DNA of 64,000 nucleotides from Cycas panzhihuaensis (Eukaryota; Cycadophyta), in contig CM041465.1 in the NCBI GenBank assembly GCA_023213395.1, positions 198,035,741 to 198,099,740 on the forward strand, given 5' to 3'. This document shows, piece by piece, positions 42,815 through 54,720 of this stretch. A model generated the notes under the pieces. It saw only the letters and a list, made by a program, of their open reading frames with translations. It was not told where the DNA came from and did no database searches. The number at the start of each line of letters is the position of its first letter. Position 1 is the first letter of the stretch. A program made the position numbers and the translations under genes.

Positions 42815-43840
42815 TCTTAGAGGAAGACTATGGAAACGTACAATTTGGGATAAGAGATGAAGATTCTACATTAGAATATGAGTTAGTTGAAAAGAATGAA
42901 GTAGCAAAGCAGGTAGATTAACCTCAAGAGACTCCCACCTTGAGGAGATGAACTTTTGTAAGAAGACAACCTAATAAGTATTCTCCTAAAGACTTTCATT
43001 GTGCTTCTTTTATTTTAATTACTACAAATATTGATCCAACAACTATTCATGAGGTTCTTGAGTCAAAATAGAGAGAGTTTTAAAAGAAGGCTATGTAAGC
43101 TAAAATGATAGCCTTAGATAAGAAAAGAACATGGGATTTACTAAAGTTACTTGATGGAAAAAATCATATTGAAAGTAAATGGCTCTTTAGGAAGAACTTC
43201 ACATATATGACATTACTAAATTGTATAAGGCCCAATAAGTAGGAAAAGGTTATTCTTAAGTATAGGGAATAGATTTTGGTGAGATACTTTCTCTTATTAC
43301 AAAGTTAGTTTCAATTAGTTTTTTATTAGCTATAGTAGTTGCCTATAATCTTAAAGTATAATAAATGGGTGTTAAGATAACATTTCTTCATAGTGACATC
43401 AAAGAAGAGATTTATGTATTACAAGCTAAAGTTTTTAAAGTTATAAGTATGGGGAATTTAGTATATAGATTAAAAAAGTTATTATATAATTTTAAAAAGT
43501 CACTAAAGATGTGGTACTAGAAATTTAATATATATATATTAGGATATAGTTTTCAACACAACAAAGTTAATTATTATATTTATTACAAATAAGCTAGTGA
43601 TGATATTGTTATGTTGGTTTTGTATGTTGATGACATACTGTTAATGAGTAATAATAAAAGAATAAATAAGTTTGTGAAAGCCTAAGTAGAAACCTTAGCT
43701 TAGTTAAAGAAGATACATTAAGTTGATATTATATAGATTCGAGTTGCAAGATTGCAAACCTATCAATATGCTTATTCTTATTGGAATTAAACTATTAGCT
43801 AAGTAATACCTAAAGTCTTATTAAAATAATGAGGATGTGT
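42815..43840 (+). pseudogene. Ty1/copia RT fragment H
   Basis: Starts at the integrase-RT linker (YGNVQFGIRDEDSTLEYE) and reads FVRRQPNKYSPKDFHCASFI, MIALDKKRTWDLLKLLDG and HIESKWLFRKNF, the N-terminal RT blocks of copia Pol. After frameshifts it gives KLLYNFKKSLKMWYQKFN and LVLYVDDILLMSN with the catalytic YVDD box intact, then LQDCKPINMLILIGIKLL from the RT-RNase H connection. It stops at the MITE-like unit. The 5' part of H is missing, having been separated by insertion of E. Confidence 0.85.
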
Positions 43841-43845
43841 ATTTT

Positions 43846-43996
43846 ATGTTTCACCAAAATTTGGCTCTTCATTGAGTCTTGTGTGTCTTATTAATTTATT
43901 TATTTGATCATGGATATTATTTGATGAGGTTATATCTTGTTATTTAGATATCATATTATGTTTTCAATGGGATTGACATGATTTTGGTGAAATGTT
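43846..43996. mobile_element. MITE-like element next to H
   Basis: ATGTTTCACCAAAAT at 43846-43860 is inverted at 43981-43996 as ATTTTGGTGAAATGTT, giving arms of about 15 bp around a 151-bp unit. The arms match those at 35560-35687 (GTTTCACCAAAA), so the two belong to one family. No coding capacity. Confidence 0.5.
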
Positions 43997-44209
43997 ATCT
44001 TGCCATTGAGGATGATTAATGTTGGGATGATGATAAATATACTTTTATGACTTTCATGTGCCTATGAATGAAACTATAGTAACAAAAATCTTTTCCCAAT
44101 CCATTCTGATCTATTTTCTACTTTTAAAACTCTTATTGTTTCCATCTTTTCCTCTTGATTTTATACTATGGCTATCAATTTTTAATATTTCTAAGACTGT
44201 GCTTAATTA
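43997..44209. other. AT-rich DNA left of element C
   Basis: No gene seen; a 60-codon hydrophobic frame at 44058-44240 runs into the C LTR and is not supported. Confidence 0.5.
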
Positions 44210-44336
44210 TGTTAGATATAATGTTAATTTATATTATTAATTATAAAGTGCATATTTAAACACTGCCAATGTTATATGGATTTTTAATTATTCATAATGC
44301 ATACCTTATAGTCCTATGTTCTGCTCTACTCTCAAG
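44210..44336 (+). repeat. 5' LTR of element C (short)
   Basis: Begins TGTTAGATATAATG and ends near ACTCTCA/AGCC just before the primer site; about 127-133 bp, short for a copia LTR. Its first 53 bp match 55475-55527. Confidence 0.75.
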
Positions 44337-44342
44337 CCTTTA

Positions 44343-44354
44343 TTTAGTATCAGA
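44343..44354 (+). other. Primer-binding site of element C
   Basis: TAGTATCAGAGC, one G-to-A change from the initiator-Met primer site TGGTATCAGAGC. Confidence 0.85.
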
Positions 44355-44384
44355 GCTTATCATTTTGGACATGTGGAGCATCAT

Positions 44385-46927
44385 GGTGTTTCCCGGCTTC
44401 CGGGAATGGATACGGAATCACCGACTCAGGTAAGTGCAGGTATGTCTCTAGCATTATCGTCACTTTTGTGTACTGATTGTCTGCTTACATATTTGCATGC
44501 GTATGACTTTCAGGCGGCACGGTCGTCGTCCACACCTATGTTTAGCCTATGACTTATAGCAGGGGCACACTCTTAGCGAGTGTGGCACCTTGGTGACCAT
44601 ATTACTTCCCGCATCTGCCCTCCTCTCTCCTGGATCCACCGGGTTTGCGCCACCTCCACCCGTGTGATGTCTCATCGTCGCTTGGTTAGCTTGCCACCTC
44701 ATTTGGGGGCCTATTTCTGCTCCCGTGGGCCCGTTTCTTGGCTTGTTTGCTCCCGGGTGGGTGTTTTAGTTGTCCTTTATCCTTTTTAGCGTTTGCCCCC
44801 AGCCTGGACCGGTTGGCGGGCCCCATTTGTGTCTCCTGGTGCATCTGCCGTAATCTTCGTGATGCTGGTGATCTTGTGATGCTGAAATTTCCAGATCATT
44901 GGAATATTCATGATCGCTAAAATTTCCAGACGACTGTCTCTGTTTGTTTTTAAAATCCGTAGTGGCGATTTCGCATTTATTGCGAACCGCCACGTGGTTC
45001 GCCTTTTTCCCTTCGGTAGTGCCTATTCGCGTACTTTAGGGTTTTGCTTTAGTACTTAAGCATCTTTTGGGACTTTTGGATTTTTTTTACTCACTTTTGG
45101 AAGTTACTCTCAAGAAAACTCTCTCTTGCTCGCTTCTGCTTTTTCTTTCCTGGCCGGGACTGCACTCTTCATACGCTTGACTCTCCTTCGGCTCGGTTGA
45201 GACATTCTCTCAACCCCTCCAGCGCCTTGGAGAGGGCTCCTTTGAAGCGGTTTCCAGCCGGTCTCTATCCAGAGCGATCCATGAGCCCCTATGTTTCTGT
45301 TGTTCTCCATCATACTTCGTAGCAGGGCCTCAAACCTGCTCTGCTCCAGATCTGGGCTGTTTTTCCAGCCCTCCTTCATTGTCCTTTGGCTGAGGCAAGC
45401 CCCTTGCCTCTTCTTCCCAGGTACTCTTTACTTTTTGTTAAGTTCTTTGCAATATTCTTGCTCCAGCTCATTTGTTCATGTTTGTTGCTTGAAGTTTGAT
45501 CCTCTTTCCTTTGTGAGGACTGCTGTTCCACTTTCTCTTGTCTCTTGCCTGCGTTTGCTGTCCAAAGCGTGAGGGGTTGCATAGGCTTTGGGAGAGGAGC
45601 TGGGTGGATTCCGTACCACCTTCCACGCTCCCGAAGTGGCTCCAAGCCCTCCAAAGCTTCCTCTCGCCTCATGTTGCTCTTGGCCATCTAAACAAGGGTT
45701 TAGAGACTCAGGGTCGCCCAAACCAGTGCATCACGAGTTGCGTGACTTGGGACCCCTTGCTCAGGTTTGGGAATCATTCGTAGTTCTCTACTACCATTCG
45801 TGGCTTTGCCTTTGCTCCACGGTTACGGTTTGCTCCCGTAGCATCCGGTTCCCGTGGGTGTCTTTGGGTCTTTCTTGCCCCTTCTTGCGGTAGTTTCCAC
45901 CTTGAGTCTTGACTTTCTCCTCGCCCGTGGCTCTTGGGAGAGGTTTGGGCACCATTTGCGCGGTAGGCCACCCGAGGCTTACCTTGTTGTTTCCTTTCAT
46001 TTGGATCGTTCTTCTTTGGTATTTTCCTTATTGGACTAACATTGATGCATGTACATTTAGACTCTCGTTTATGTTGTTAGACATATATTGCTAGATCTTT
46101 GTGTTGCATATAGGTGTCTCCCCTCGGCAGAGGGAGACCGTTGTTGCTACGGTACTCGGGACGCGGAGAACGTTGCTGCTGCCCCCTTCCACCGTGGCGT
46201 CCCTTGCATGTGTCATATTTTATGCTATCTCATTTGCTAGTTAGCGTTTCTTTCCTTCCTTGAGATCGCATTTACTTTTCACAGGGAAGGTAAGGAAGCC
46301 CCTTTTCGCTTAAGCTACATTTCATATCCCAGATGCACTGGTGAGTGGTTGGGTGCTCCTCAGGAAGCTCGCCATCTCTCACGCCTTGACCCGTGTGCAC
46401 GCTTTGTCCCCTTCGCACCCTTGCTTTTACCTTTTATTCCTTTCCTAGTAATTAGAACATCGAAAGATTAAAAGGAAAATTGCCTTTTGTATTAGTTTGC
46501 AATTTGTTTGCCTTGTTGCATGTACTTTTGTTATTCGTAGGAAAGGTTGCAGGAGTCTTCTTCTCTCTTACCCTTCCTTAGCCAGCCTGGCCTCTTCCCG
46601 TGATCGCTCGTATGCAGGTTAGTTTGCATAGGATTGTTCTTGGCCTATCCTTGTTAGGTTCTTTCTCTCTCCTTCGGCCACCCAAGGGTGGGAGGGGCCT
46701 ACTCCCAGGTCAACCCGGGTTCGTCCTACGTATCTTCGCCCTTCGCTCAAGGTGGTGAAGGGTCACCCAGTAGTAGCCATACTCCATTGCAGATCCTGAA
46801 CTCGCGCTCCAAGACGGGCGCCTCAAGGTGGTAGTTGCTTGCCTTGTAGGTTCCACTTCCTACCGTTTCGTCACCATCTCTCCCCCGCGCCTATCAGTCA
46901 GGCGGTTATCCCGTAGCAACGCGTCCA
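44385..46927 (+). mobile_element. Solo LTR, copy 2 (D family), TSD CATGG
   Basis: A 2543-bp LTR running from TGTTTCCCGGCTTCCGG to GCGTCCA. It is flanked by a perfect 5-bp duplication, CATGG, at 44380-44384 and 46928-46932, and no internal element sequence follows, so it is a solo LTR left by recombination between two LTRs. It sits 30 bp after the primer site of C. It is relatively rich in G+C and CpG compared with the neighbours. Overlapping ORFs on both strands at 44316-46094 are by-products of this composition and are not conserved in the other copies. Confidence 0.92.
44962..44993. promoter_or_regulatory. LTR stem-loop, copy 2
   Basis: GTGGCGATTTCGCA, loop TTTAT, TGCGAACCGCCAC: nearly perfect 13-bp arms. 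A TTAGTACTTAAG element, at the TATA-like position of the other copies, follows at about 45049. Confidence 0.65.
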
Positions 46928-46932
46928 CATGG

Positions 46933-49292
46933 CAATCTATCATTGATATATTTTAAATATTTTCTCATATTTTTAATAGTTTTATATAGTTTTCATATTA
47001 ACATTACTCTTGTTGAGAAGACAAGGTCCTAATAACCTAAAACTGCCACCAAGATCTAAACTATTTTGCAACTAGTTATAGGAATCAAAACTAAAATTTA
47101 ATATACAAGTTCTTAAAACTAGAGATAATACAATAAAATGAATAAGAAAGCCAAGCATCACATATACACCCAATATAACATGGTAAAACCCTAGCAACGT
47201 GCTAAGGAAACATCCACACACAAAAGGTATCGATATTTATTATCAAAGAATGGAGAAATATATATAATCTGTAGCAGAATGCTCACAGCAACAACAACCG
47301 GCCACCTAACTCTTCATAGTACATCCAATATATCGAACACCATCAACATAATGAAAAAACACCCTAAATTGGGCTATATGAGAGAGTCATACAAGGCACA
47401 AATCTTGACCATAGAATTTAGGGTATTTTGAATGAATGACCCTAATCCTTTTGACAATTTAGTATGCTTTTTAGTGCTAGCTTTTTGGGTTTAGGGGCTA
47501 TTGCACCCAAACCCCCTCTTTTCAAGGGAAGTTCTAACACCCCCCACACCCCCCCCGACCAAGCGAGGCTCCTGCCCCCCTTGGAACCCCCCAAAGAAGT
47601 TTAGGGGGGAAACCACATTACCAACCTGTTAAACTTTTAGCCTCCAAAACATTGTTGTCACATTATCTAACAACTCATACATTTGTGATATTATATTGTT
47701 GCTTCATATACTCCATTTATTAACTAGTTTTTGTAACATTTGTAGTCATTTGCAAACTAGATGTGATTTGAAAGAGATTTACTGAGATTTTGAAAGAAAT
47801 TTAATACATTTTTAATAGTTTTATATCATATTTTTAAGGTTTTTCAAGATCATTAGACTTTAGCAGACTGGTACTCTTTAGTAGATAGATGAAACATAAG
47901 CATATGACTACACGTTTCAATCCTTATTGAATCTAGATCATAGTAAAATAGATGGTTAAGAAAACTCACCCCAGTACTAAGATTTTGCTCCCAAAAGTTG
48001 GCTCACTCTCTCTGTTTGTTGAAATCCCATTGCCCAATTGAAAAATAAAGTATTTTACCCTCATTTTTTTCTTAGTGTAGCACCCTGGATAGGGTTTCCC
48101 CTCATTTGTTGACTATTTAGATTACTCATCTGGTGTTTTTGATCCATTTATGGACTATACAACCTTTATGTAATTGTTTGTCCTTCACTCCAACTATACA
48201 TATTTTTTTGATTGAATATCTTTATTTTGCCTCTATATTGAGGATCTCCTCCTTGTTTTATGATACCTTGAATGATTATGGTGTGTTATTAGTAGTTTTT
48301 AGATCAATTTAATTAATTATTCATCTCATCGTTTTGTTGGATCGTTGTCATCATTATGCATTTTTTTTTTACTGTTTAAATTTTATTTTTTTCAAAAGTT
48401 AGAACTTAATTAAACCATTTTGGATTCTCTTGTACCATTTTCCCCCACTTAGCTCCAGTCATAGTCACCTCAAGCTCCCACATGACCATGGTCTTCAATT
48501 TTAAAAGGACAGATCTTAAATTATTATAAGCTCTTTTTAATAGATTTGGTTTTTAAAGGATTAAGACATTTTTTATAATATTTGGAGTTCACAGCCCCCT
48601 TCATAGTATAATAGAAGGTTACATTTAGTGACTTAATGACCATGGGTCATTTTCCAAAAGGGCTTAAGGACCCCTCCTTTTAATGTTTATTCATAAGTAG
48701 GTATTTGTATTATTTCTTTAATATCTTTCAAACCAAGAGTCCATTTTTTGAATGGTTTGAACCGTTGGAAAGATGAATCAGAGCTCTATATTTCATAATT
48801 GGTTTGACATCAATTTGAAGTAATTTTGCAATATATTAAGTTACCAAATTTGACCCATCTAATTAGTCCTTATTTGAGTATTTCTCATTATTTTTAAAGC
48901 AATTTTTAAATTTATTCAAGGATATTAATGATATATTACTTTAGGAACTATTAATAGTAGTTTTCAGTTCATTATCTAAGCTTATAATTTTTTTTGGCTA
49001 ATTTGGTGTAAGTTTACTTTTGAAAGGGAAGCAAATAATTTGGATTAATTTCTTACAAATAAAGAGTATTCTAAATCCCTCTATTATTTTAATTTATTTC
49101 ATATAGTATTATTTAACTCATTTACATTTTATTTAAAGTTGGTTTCACTTCATTTCATTGAAAATATTTTAAGTTATTTTTTAAATTATTGGTAAAAGGA
49201 ATAATTACTTGTAAAGAAGACCATATCTAAGATTAATTTTTTCACATTAACAAGATAACTCCCAAATAAACCACCCTTATTTTTTAGCCTTG
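46933..49292. other. Leader of C or unrecognised insertion
   Basis: About 2.4 kb of DNA without a supported gene, between the two solo LTRs. It contains a pair of C-rich runs near 47537-47560, and TTTTTAATAGTTTTATAT twice (46974 and 47810). A TGTTGAGAAG at 47011 followed by ATAACATGGTAAAACCCTAG around 47176-47195 resembles the start of antisense copia LTRs, so a further insertion is possible, but no end or TSD could be fixed. Confidence 0.4.
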
Positions 49293-51878
49293 TGTTTCCT
49301 AGCTACCAGGAATGGACTCGAGATGCATCGACTCAGGTAAGCTTAGGTATATGTTCTCACTTCTCCCTACTCTTGTTTAAATGAGATTGTTTAGCATAGA
49401 CTACTTGATATATGCTTGCCTGCCTGCATTGCTTCTTTGCTTGATCATAGTGCATGTGCTTACAGCACACTTTCAGCCTATGACAACTCGCAATGGGGGT
49501 ATTCCTCAGCGAATGCTACACCCTATATGGCGCATAGCCACCCACTCCGTCTCCACGACCCCTCAGGATGCTTCAGCCAGTCAAGTTCGGCCCTGTTACG
49601 ACACCCTACTTATGTTGTAGTCTCTTCCAAGTCTGATTAAATCCTTGGTTGAGACCCATTTCACTGTTTTGGCTACTTGCCCATCACCTGGGTATTCCCC
49701 CCAGTTGTTTCAGCCTTGATTTACTCTTAATATTAACTTTAAAGCCTTATTCCTACTTATTTTTATTTATTTTTTGTTTCCAGTCTGGTACTACTGTAAA
49801 CTTAGTGGTACCATGATCTTTACCGTGGTACTGCAAAGTTTACTGCGGGGCGACTGTTTGAAATTTTTTTTAAAAGATCACGCAATAGTTTTCACTTTTT
49901 TGTGAAACTACTGCATGGCACCTACACATTTGCATCGCCCTGACATCCCTAATGTTCACATGTAGTGAGCAGGGGATAAAACAATAAATCCTCTTCATTT
50001 TCAAGGATTTTTTTCTCATTTTTACACAAAATTATACAAAAATCCTCCACAAAAATCTACTGCAAAGAGAGACACACAGTTACTAGCTCATTTCCAAGGA
50101 CTATTACTGCCTCTACAGCTCATAAACAACAGACTCTACATCTATTTGTAGGTCTCCAAGGCTTTAAGGAGGATCTTCTTCAAAATCTCTTAAAAGACAA
50201 GCTCCAAAGACTCCAAACTCACAGGATCATTCTCACATTTCTCTTCTCTCCAAACCTGCCATCATAATCCACTAAATGCTAGTTCTTTCCTGCAATTTTT
50301 CCATCAAGTTCATGCTTGATATCTTCACAATAAGGTACCTCTCACATTTACTTTGTAATTTATGTTATTTCTTTATGCTTTTATAAATAAACTCTTAGTT
50401 TATATGCTTTCTTATTACTGCACCTATTTAGCATCATTTCCTTGTCTTTTGACACAATAGTGCTTTCCCAATAATCCCTACAAACCTACTCTTAGGTGGC
50501 TATTGCAGGGGGGTAACATAAAGAGAATTTAAGGGAGGAAGGTGAGGTCTGTCCCCCTTACTGTCCTTCTCCCCAAGGGTTTCATCCCTTATTCTTTTTC
50601 CCTCTACCTTTGGTGCCTTCCTAAAAGTTAGGTTAGGGAGTTTGGGAGCTCATTTTTAAAGCTAAACCAGTATTGGTAGCCCATTTCCATATTGGTTCTA
50701 GATTTTTGTCCATTGGTTTTAGGCATCACATAAGCCTAGAAACTGCTTCTTGCTGGTTAACAGTTTGCTACCCACCCAGTCAGACAATTTACTGTTCGTA
50801 GTATCTCATTCTTTGGGTGTTTGCATACCTTTTAGTTACCCTCTTCTTTCTTGTTATTCGCTGCCCCATGTCCTTACTGCGAGTCTATTTCCCTTCCCTG
50901 AGACTAAGTGAAGATTTCTTGTGGGTGAGTTAGCCATTCTGAGGCTATACTCTTCATTTTTAGGTGTCATTTGCAGTAACTATTTGCGGGAGTTTTTGTT
51001 AAATGATGTTTCATTAAATGATAATATATATGCTTAGCTTAGTTTGATTTTGTTTCCTCTAAGTTTAGTACATATACTTGATCTATTTTGTGGCCCCTCT
51101 TCTGAGAGGGAGATACTCATCTAGTTGACTTACAGGATCTCGCATCGGTGGAGTCGCCTGTGGAATAAAACCCATTGCAGGTTAGTTCCACATTTAGTGC
51201 TTTTTGTCATTTTTCGTTGTTTGCTATTCTGTTTTACTTTTGCATGCATAAGGGGAGGTAAGCTAGCCCCTCTTCAGTTGATCACGGTAACCATTGTCGA
51301 CTGGTATCGTATGCGTGATAAGTGGAGTGGGAAGGAGCGGGAAGCAAAGAGACGAATAGCACTCCATTCGGACGCTAGGTCCAAGTATTTTCTTTGTCCT
51401 CGTATATCTTCTTTATGTTGTTGTTCTTTATGCACATGTTTGCATAGTTAGAAACATATAAGGAATTGAAAGTGGAAAGGAACATACTTTTACTTTGCAT
51501 CTCTTTTATCTAGTGGTTAGTCTAGCATATTTAGATAGTCTACTTCATGTTAGAACTACTCATACTTTATCCCTTTTGCCAGCCTACACCTAGACACCAC
51601 ACTTTACCTACATTCCCATTCTCGTATTGCCTTCTCACTTCCTTGAGAAGACGCAATGTGCCAGGTTCTCTCCTCCTCTTCTCGGCCATCCGAGGGATAG
51701 GAAGGCCTCGCTTTGTGTACCTACCTGGAAGCAACCAGGCACCTTTACAGTTCTGAATCTGCGCTCTGGTACACAGACGCTCTACAAGGTGAAGTCCTTG
51801 CTATTTAGCCTAACTTAGCTTTGCATAATCCATTCCTTTTACTAAATGTAAGGATACCATCTCGTGGTAAGTGTTTGA
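49293..51878 (+). mobile_element. Solo LTR, copy 3 (D family), TSD CCTTG
   Basis: A 2586-bp LTR from TGTTTCCTAGCTACCAGG to AGTGTTTGA, flanked by a perfect CCTTG at 49288-49292 and 51879-51883. Landmarks shared with copies 1, 2 and 4 occur in the same order (AGGTAAGCTAGCCCCT near 51255, GCCATCCGAGGGATAGGAAGG near 51684). It is more divergent from copies 2 and 4 than they are from each other. The short ORFs inside it are not kept in other copies. Confidence 0.9.
49882..49914. promoter_or_regulatory. LTR stem-loop, copy 3
   Basis: GCAATAGTTTTCAC, T-rich loop, GTGAAACTACTGC. The sequence differs from copy 2 at many positions but both arms have changed together, so pairing is kept. Confidence 0.6.
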
Positions 51879-51883
51879 CCTTG

Positions 51884-52445
51884 TAAGAGGAATAGTTAGG
51901 ACCCCTAAAGTTATCATCCCATACACACCTTTGGTGTACTCTAAGTTATTCAAGAAATCGTTAACTATTAGGTGTATTTGGTGATAGGCTAAGGTGGAGA
52001 ACCTTTTTCTTTTTAGAGTTTAGAGATTAAGCTAAACCTAGAGGGGGTGAGTGCCTTAGTTGGTGAAGCTCTCAACAATAAATCTATCACTAAGCATAAG
52101 ATGAATGGAAGTGGACCAACAAATCAACGGAGTCTTTGACCTTCTCTGTAGCTTACATATTAAGGTATATTGAGCCTTGAGCTCATGTACTAGTATATTA
52201 GGTCCCTAGTTTGCCACTTGTGGATGGTTCCATTAGATAAGATAGTAACCAAGAGATTTCCTTAGAGACCCTAATACATAGAACTCTAGATTAAGAACCC
52301 CTTAAGTAGATAGGACATAAATATACTTAAAAATTTTTAGAGGATACTGAAACATAGTTAAATTATAATAGAAATAATACTTAGAAATATAATTATTCCT
52401 AAATTTAATTGAACAAATTTTCTTAATTAGAGAAAGAGGATAAAA
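51884..52445 (+). other. Leader of element C, proximal part
   Basis: No gene. It continues the C element after the CCTTG duplication and leads into gag. The phrase CACCTTTGGTGT at 51928 is a short inverted repeat. Confidence 0.5.
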
Positions 52446-53550
52446 CCTATTTTTATATCCAAAGATATGTGAGAATTTGTTGAGGAAGGATTTGATGAAC
52501 TTAAAGAAAATACCACCTTGGATGACAAAATAATTTATAGAGAATGCGTTAAGAAGGATAATGAAGCCTTAACACTTATTTTCTGTGCTCTAGAAGACCA
52601 TATACTTCTTAGAGTAAGTGAAGCCACCATATCAAAGGAAGCTTGGGATATACTAAAGATGATTTATGAAGGACCTACCTCAACTAAGCTTTAATCCCTT
52701 AGAAGTAAGTTCAAAATTTTGAAGATGTTACCAAGAGAGTGTTAATAAATTCATTCCCAAGGTCTAAGATCTAGTCAACTAAATAAGATCCCTTGGAGAA
52801 GTGTTAACTAAACAAAGAGTTATAAAAAGAATACTAAGATATGTTGGAGAAGATAAGTGATTTGAAATGGTAGCTATAAGTATCAATGTTTTAAAGTACA
52901 TAAGCACCCTTAAGATTGAGCAATTGAGTGCCATGCTCCTTGCTATGGAAGAGAAGAAAGGAGGATAAGAAACCTTAGAATATACCTTTACTACAAAGGC
53001 AAGGATTAAGTAAAATAACTAAAGACAAAGTTCTAAGTAGAGGGATCCATCCCCTAGAAGAGGAGAAACAAACCAAAGATCATATCAAGAATCAAATTCT
53101 AGGAACCAAAGGTCAAACCAAAAATCCACTCCTAGATATCAAGACTCAAGGTAACAATATCAAGAACCTCCTCAAAGACATCAACCACTAAACCTAAGAT
53201 ACCAAGGGAGGAACAACTTCAATAATTAAGGTAGAATATAAGAACATAATTATTATTGCCATAGACATAATCATTATTAAGGACCAAGTCAATGTTATCA
53301 AGGACCAAATCATTTGGGTTGTTAAGGACAAAATAAAACCCCATTTCTTGAAAGAGGTAGATCAACCTCTAGAGGTAGAGGAACCTCTAAAAGTAAGAGT
53401 AATAGCCAAAGGAGTAGAGCACCTATTCAATGCTCATATTTCCATAAGATTAGACACATGGAGGATTGTTGTTTTTCCAAGAATAAAAACCACCAAAGAG
53501 GGAGTACAAATACAATAACTGAAAGTAGAGAAAATAATAGACTATTCTTA
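52446..53550 (+). pseudogene. gag: Gag of copia element C
   Basis: Reads FVEEGFDELKENTTLDDKII, then CALEDHILLRVSEATISKEA followed by WDILKMIYEG, the classic copia Gag 'ALxxxxxxxvxxxxtaxeaWdxLxxxyeG' core. It continues LRSKFKILKMLPRE, IKRILRY and IEQLSAMLLAMEEKKGG. The nucleocapsid at 53431-53475 gives CSYFHKIRHMEDCC: a CX2CX4HX4C knuckle whose second Cys is Phe. Stops (TAA, TAG, TGA) are fewer than in element B. Confidence 0.85.
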
Positions 53551-53985
53551 TTAAGTCTTATAGCCAATGAAGAAGAATATAACTGGTATATAGATTCTAG
53601 ATGCTCTACTCATATGATGAATAAGTAGGAAATATTTAAAACTATTGATAGAACTAAGAAGAGAAAGATCTTATTTAGGGACAACATTTCACATGAGTCA
53701 ACTGGTAGAGGCAACATTACCATCATCATAGAATTAGGACAATCTAGGTACATTGATGATATGTTACATGTTCCAGCCTTAAAAAATAATCTATTTTCTA
53801 TAGGAAAAATGATGGAATAGGATTATAAGGTTGTCTTTGACAATGGTAAATGCACAATCAATGACAAGGAAATTAACAAAGTCATTATGGCCAAGGGATA
53901 AATGACTAGTGATCAACTATTTAAGCTAGTCATTCCTATAATAGATAACTATGCATTGAAAGCTTCTACTAAAGTTAGAAGTGAC
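53551..53985 (+). pseudogene. Copia protease of element C
   Basis: Reads YNWYIDSRCSTHMMNK, matching the copia active site 'WxiDSGCSxHMt' with Gly changed to Arg (GGA to AGA). Later parts read YIDDMLHVPALKNNLFSIGK (typical 'LxdVLyVPxlxxNLlSigqL') and KVVFDNGKC. It processes Gag-Pol. Confidence 0.85.
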
Positions 53986-54720
53986 ACATGCATAAATGAT
54001 TTAGCCATCTAAACTATAGTATCTTGGCCTTAATGAAAAGAATGGAGATGGTTAAAGGCTTACCCACCATTGAAGGAAATAAAGAAATATTTGAAGGGTG
54101 TTTACTTGGAAAACAACATAAAGAGAGATTTCTAGATAAAAGCTATAGAGCACAAGGTCCCCTCTAATTAGTATACATAGTTTTGTGTGGTCGTATGGAT
54201 GTATCCTCACTTAGAGGAGCTAAATATTTCATGACATTCATTAATAATTTTACAAGAAAAACTTCGGTATACTTTCTAACATTTAAATCATATGCCTATT
54301 AATGTTTTATTGACTTCAAATATTTTGTGGAGAAGCAAAGTGGACATCAGATCCTCACACTTAAATCAGATAATAGGGGAGAATTCACATTGAATGAATT
54401 CAAATATTTTTGTATCCATAATGGCTTAAGAAGGTAATATATAAATCCATATCCTCCATAGTAGAATGGAGTAGTAGAAAGGAAGAATAAGACTATTATT
54501 AAGATGGCTAAGTTCATGCTCAAGGATAAGTAGCTTGGACATGAGCTTTGCATAGAAGCCATACATACAACCATCTATTTATTAAATAGGTGTACTACTA
54601 AGGCACTAAGATGGGTTACACCCGAAGAGGCTTGGATAGGATACGAGCCTAGTATTCACCATTTGTAAATCTTTGGTTGTCTAGCATTTGCCCATGTACT
54701 AGAGGAAAGAGAAAGAAACT
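53986..54720 (+). pseudogene. Copia integrase of element C
   Basis: The HHCC zinc region ends MVKGLPTIEGNKEIFEGC and LLGKQHKERF. The core reads LCGRMDVSSLRGAKYFMTFI (for 'LCGPMxxxSxxGxxYFxxFIDD', with the second Asp-rich part as NNFTRKTSVYFL), KSDNRGEFTLNEFKYFC and NPYPP*QNGVVERKNKTIIK followed by MA. The catalytic Asp of SDN and Glu of VVERKN remain. It ends LLNRCTTKALRWVTPEEAW and IFGCLAFAHV, as in other copia integrases. TAG and TAA interrupt at Gln and Trp sites. Confidence 0.88.

Noticed and set aside
44316-46094. Many overlapping ORFs on both strands within LTR copy 2
   Set aside because: The LTR is poor in TA-rich stops by composition; no frame is conserved in the three related LTRs.
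46929-46950. Primer-binding site after LTR copy 2 (TGGCAATC)
   Set aside because: The TGG belongs to the CATGG target-site duplication, and the following bases are host DNA of element C.
47011-48010. A further antisense LTR beginning TGTTGAGAAG
   Set aside because: Only a resemblance to copia LTR starts; no matching second copy, end or convincing duplication was found.
44385-51878. LTR copies 2 and 3 as the two ends of one deleted element
   Set aside because: Each has its own perfect 5-bp duplication (CATGG, CCTTG), and they are too divergent to be a pair.
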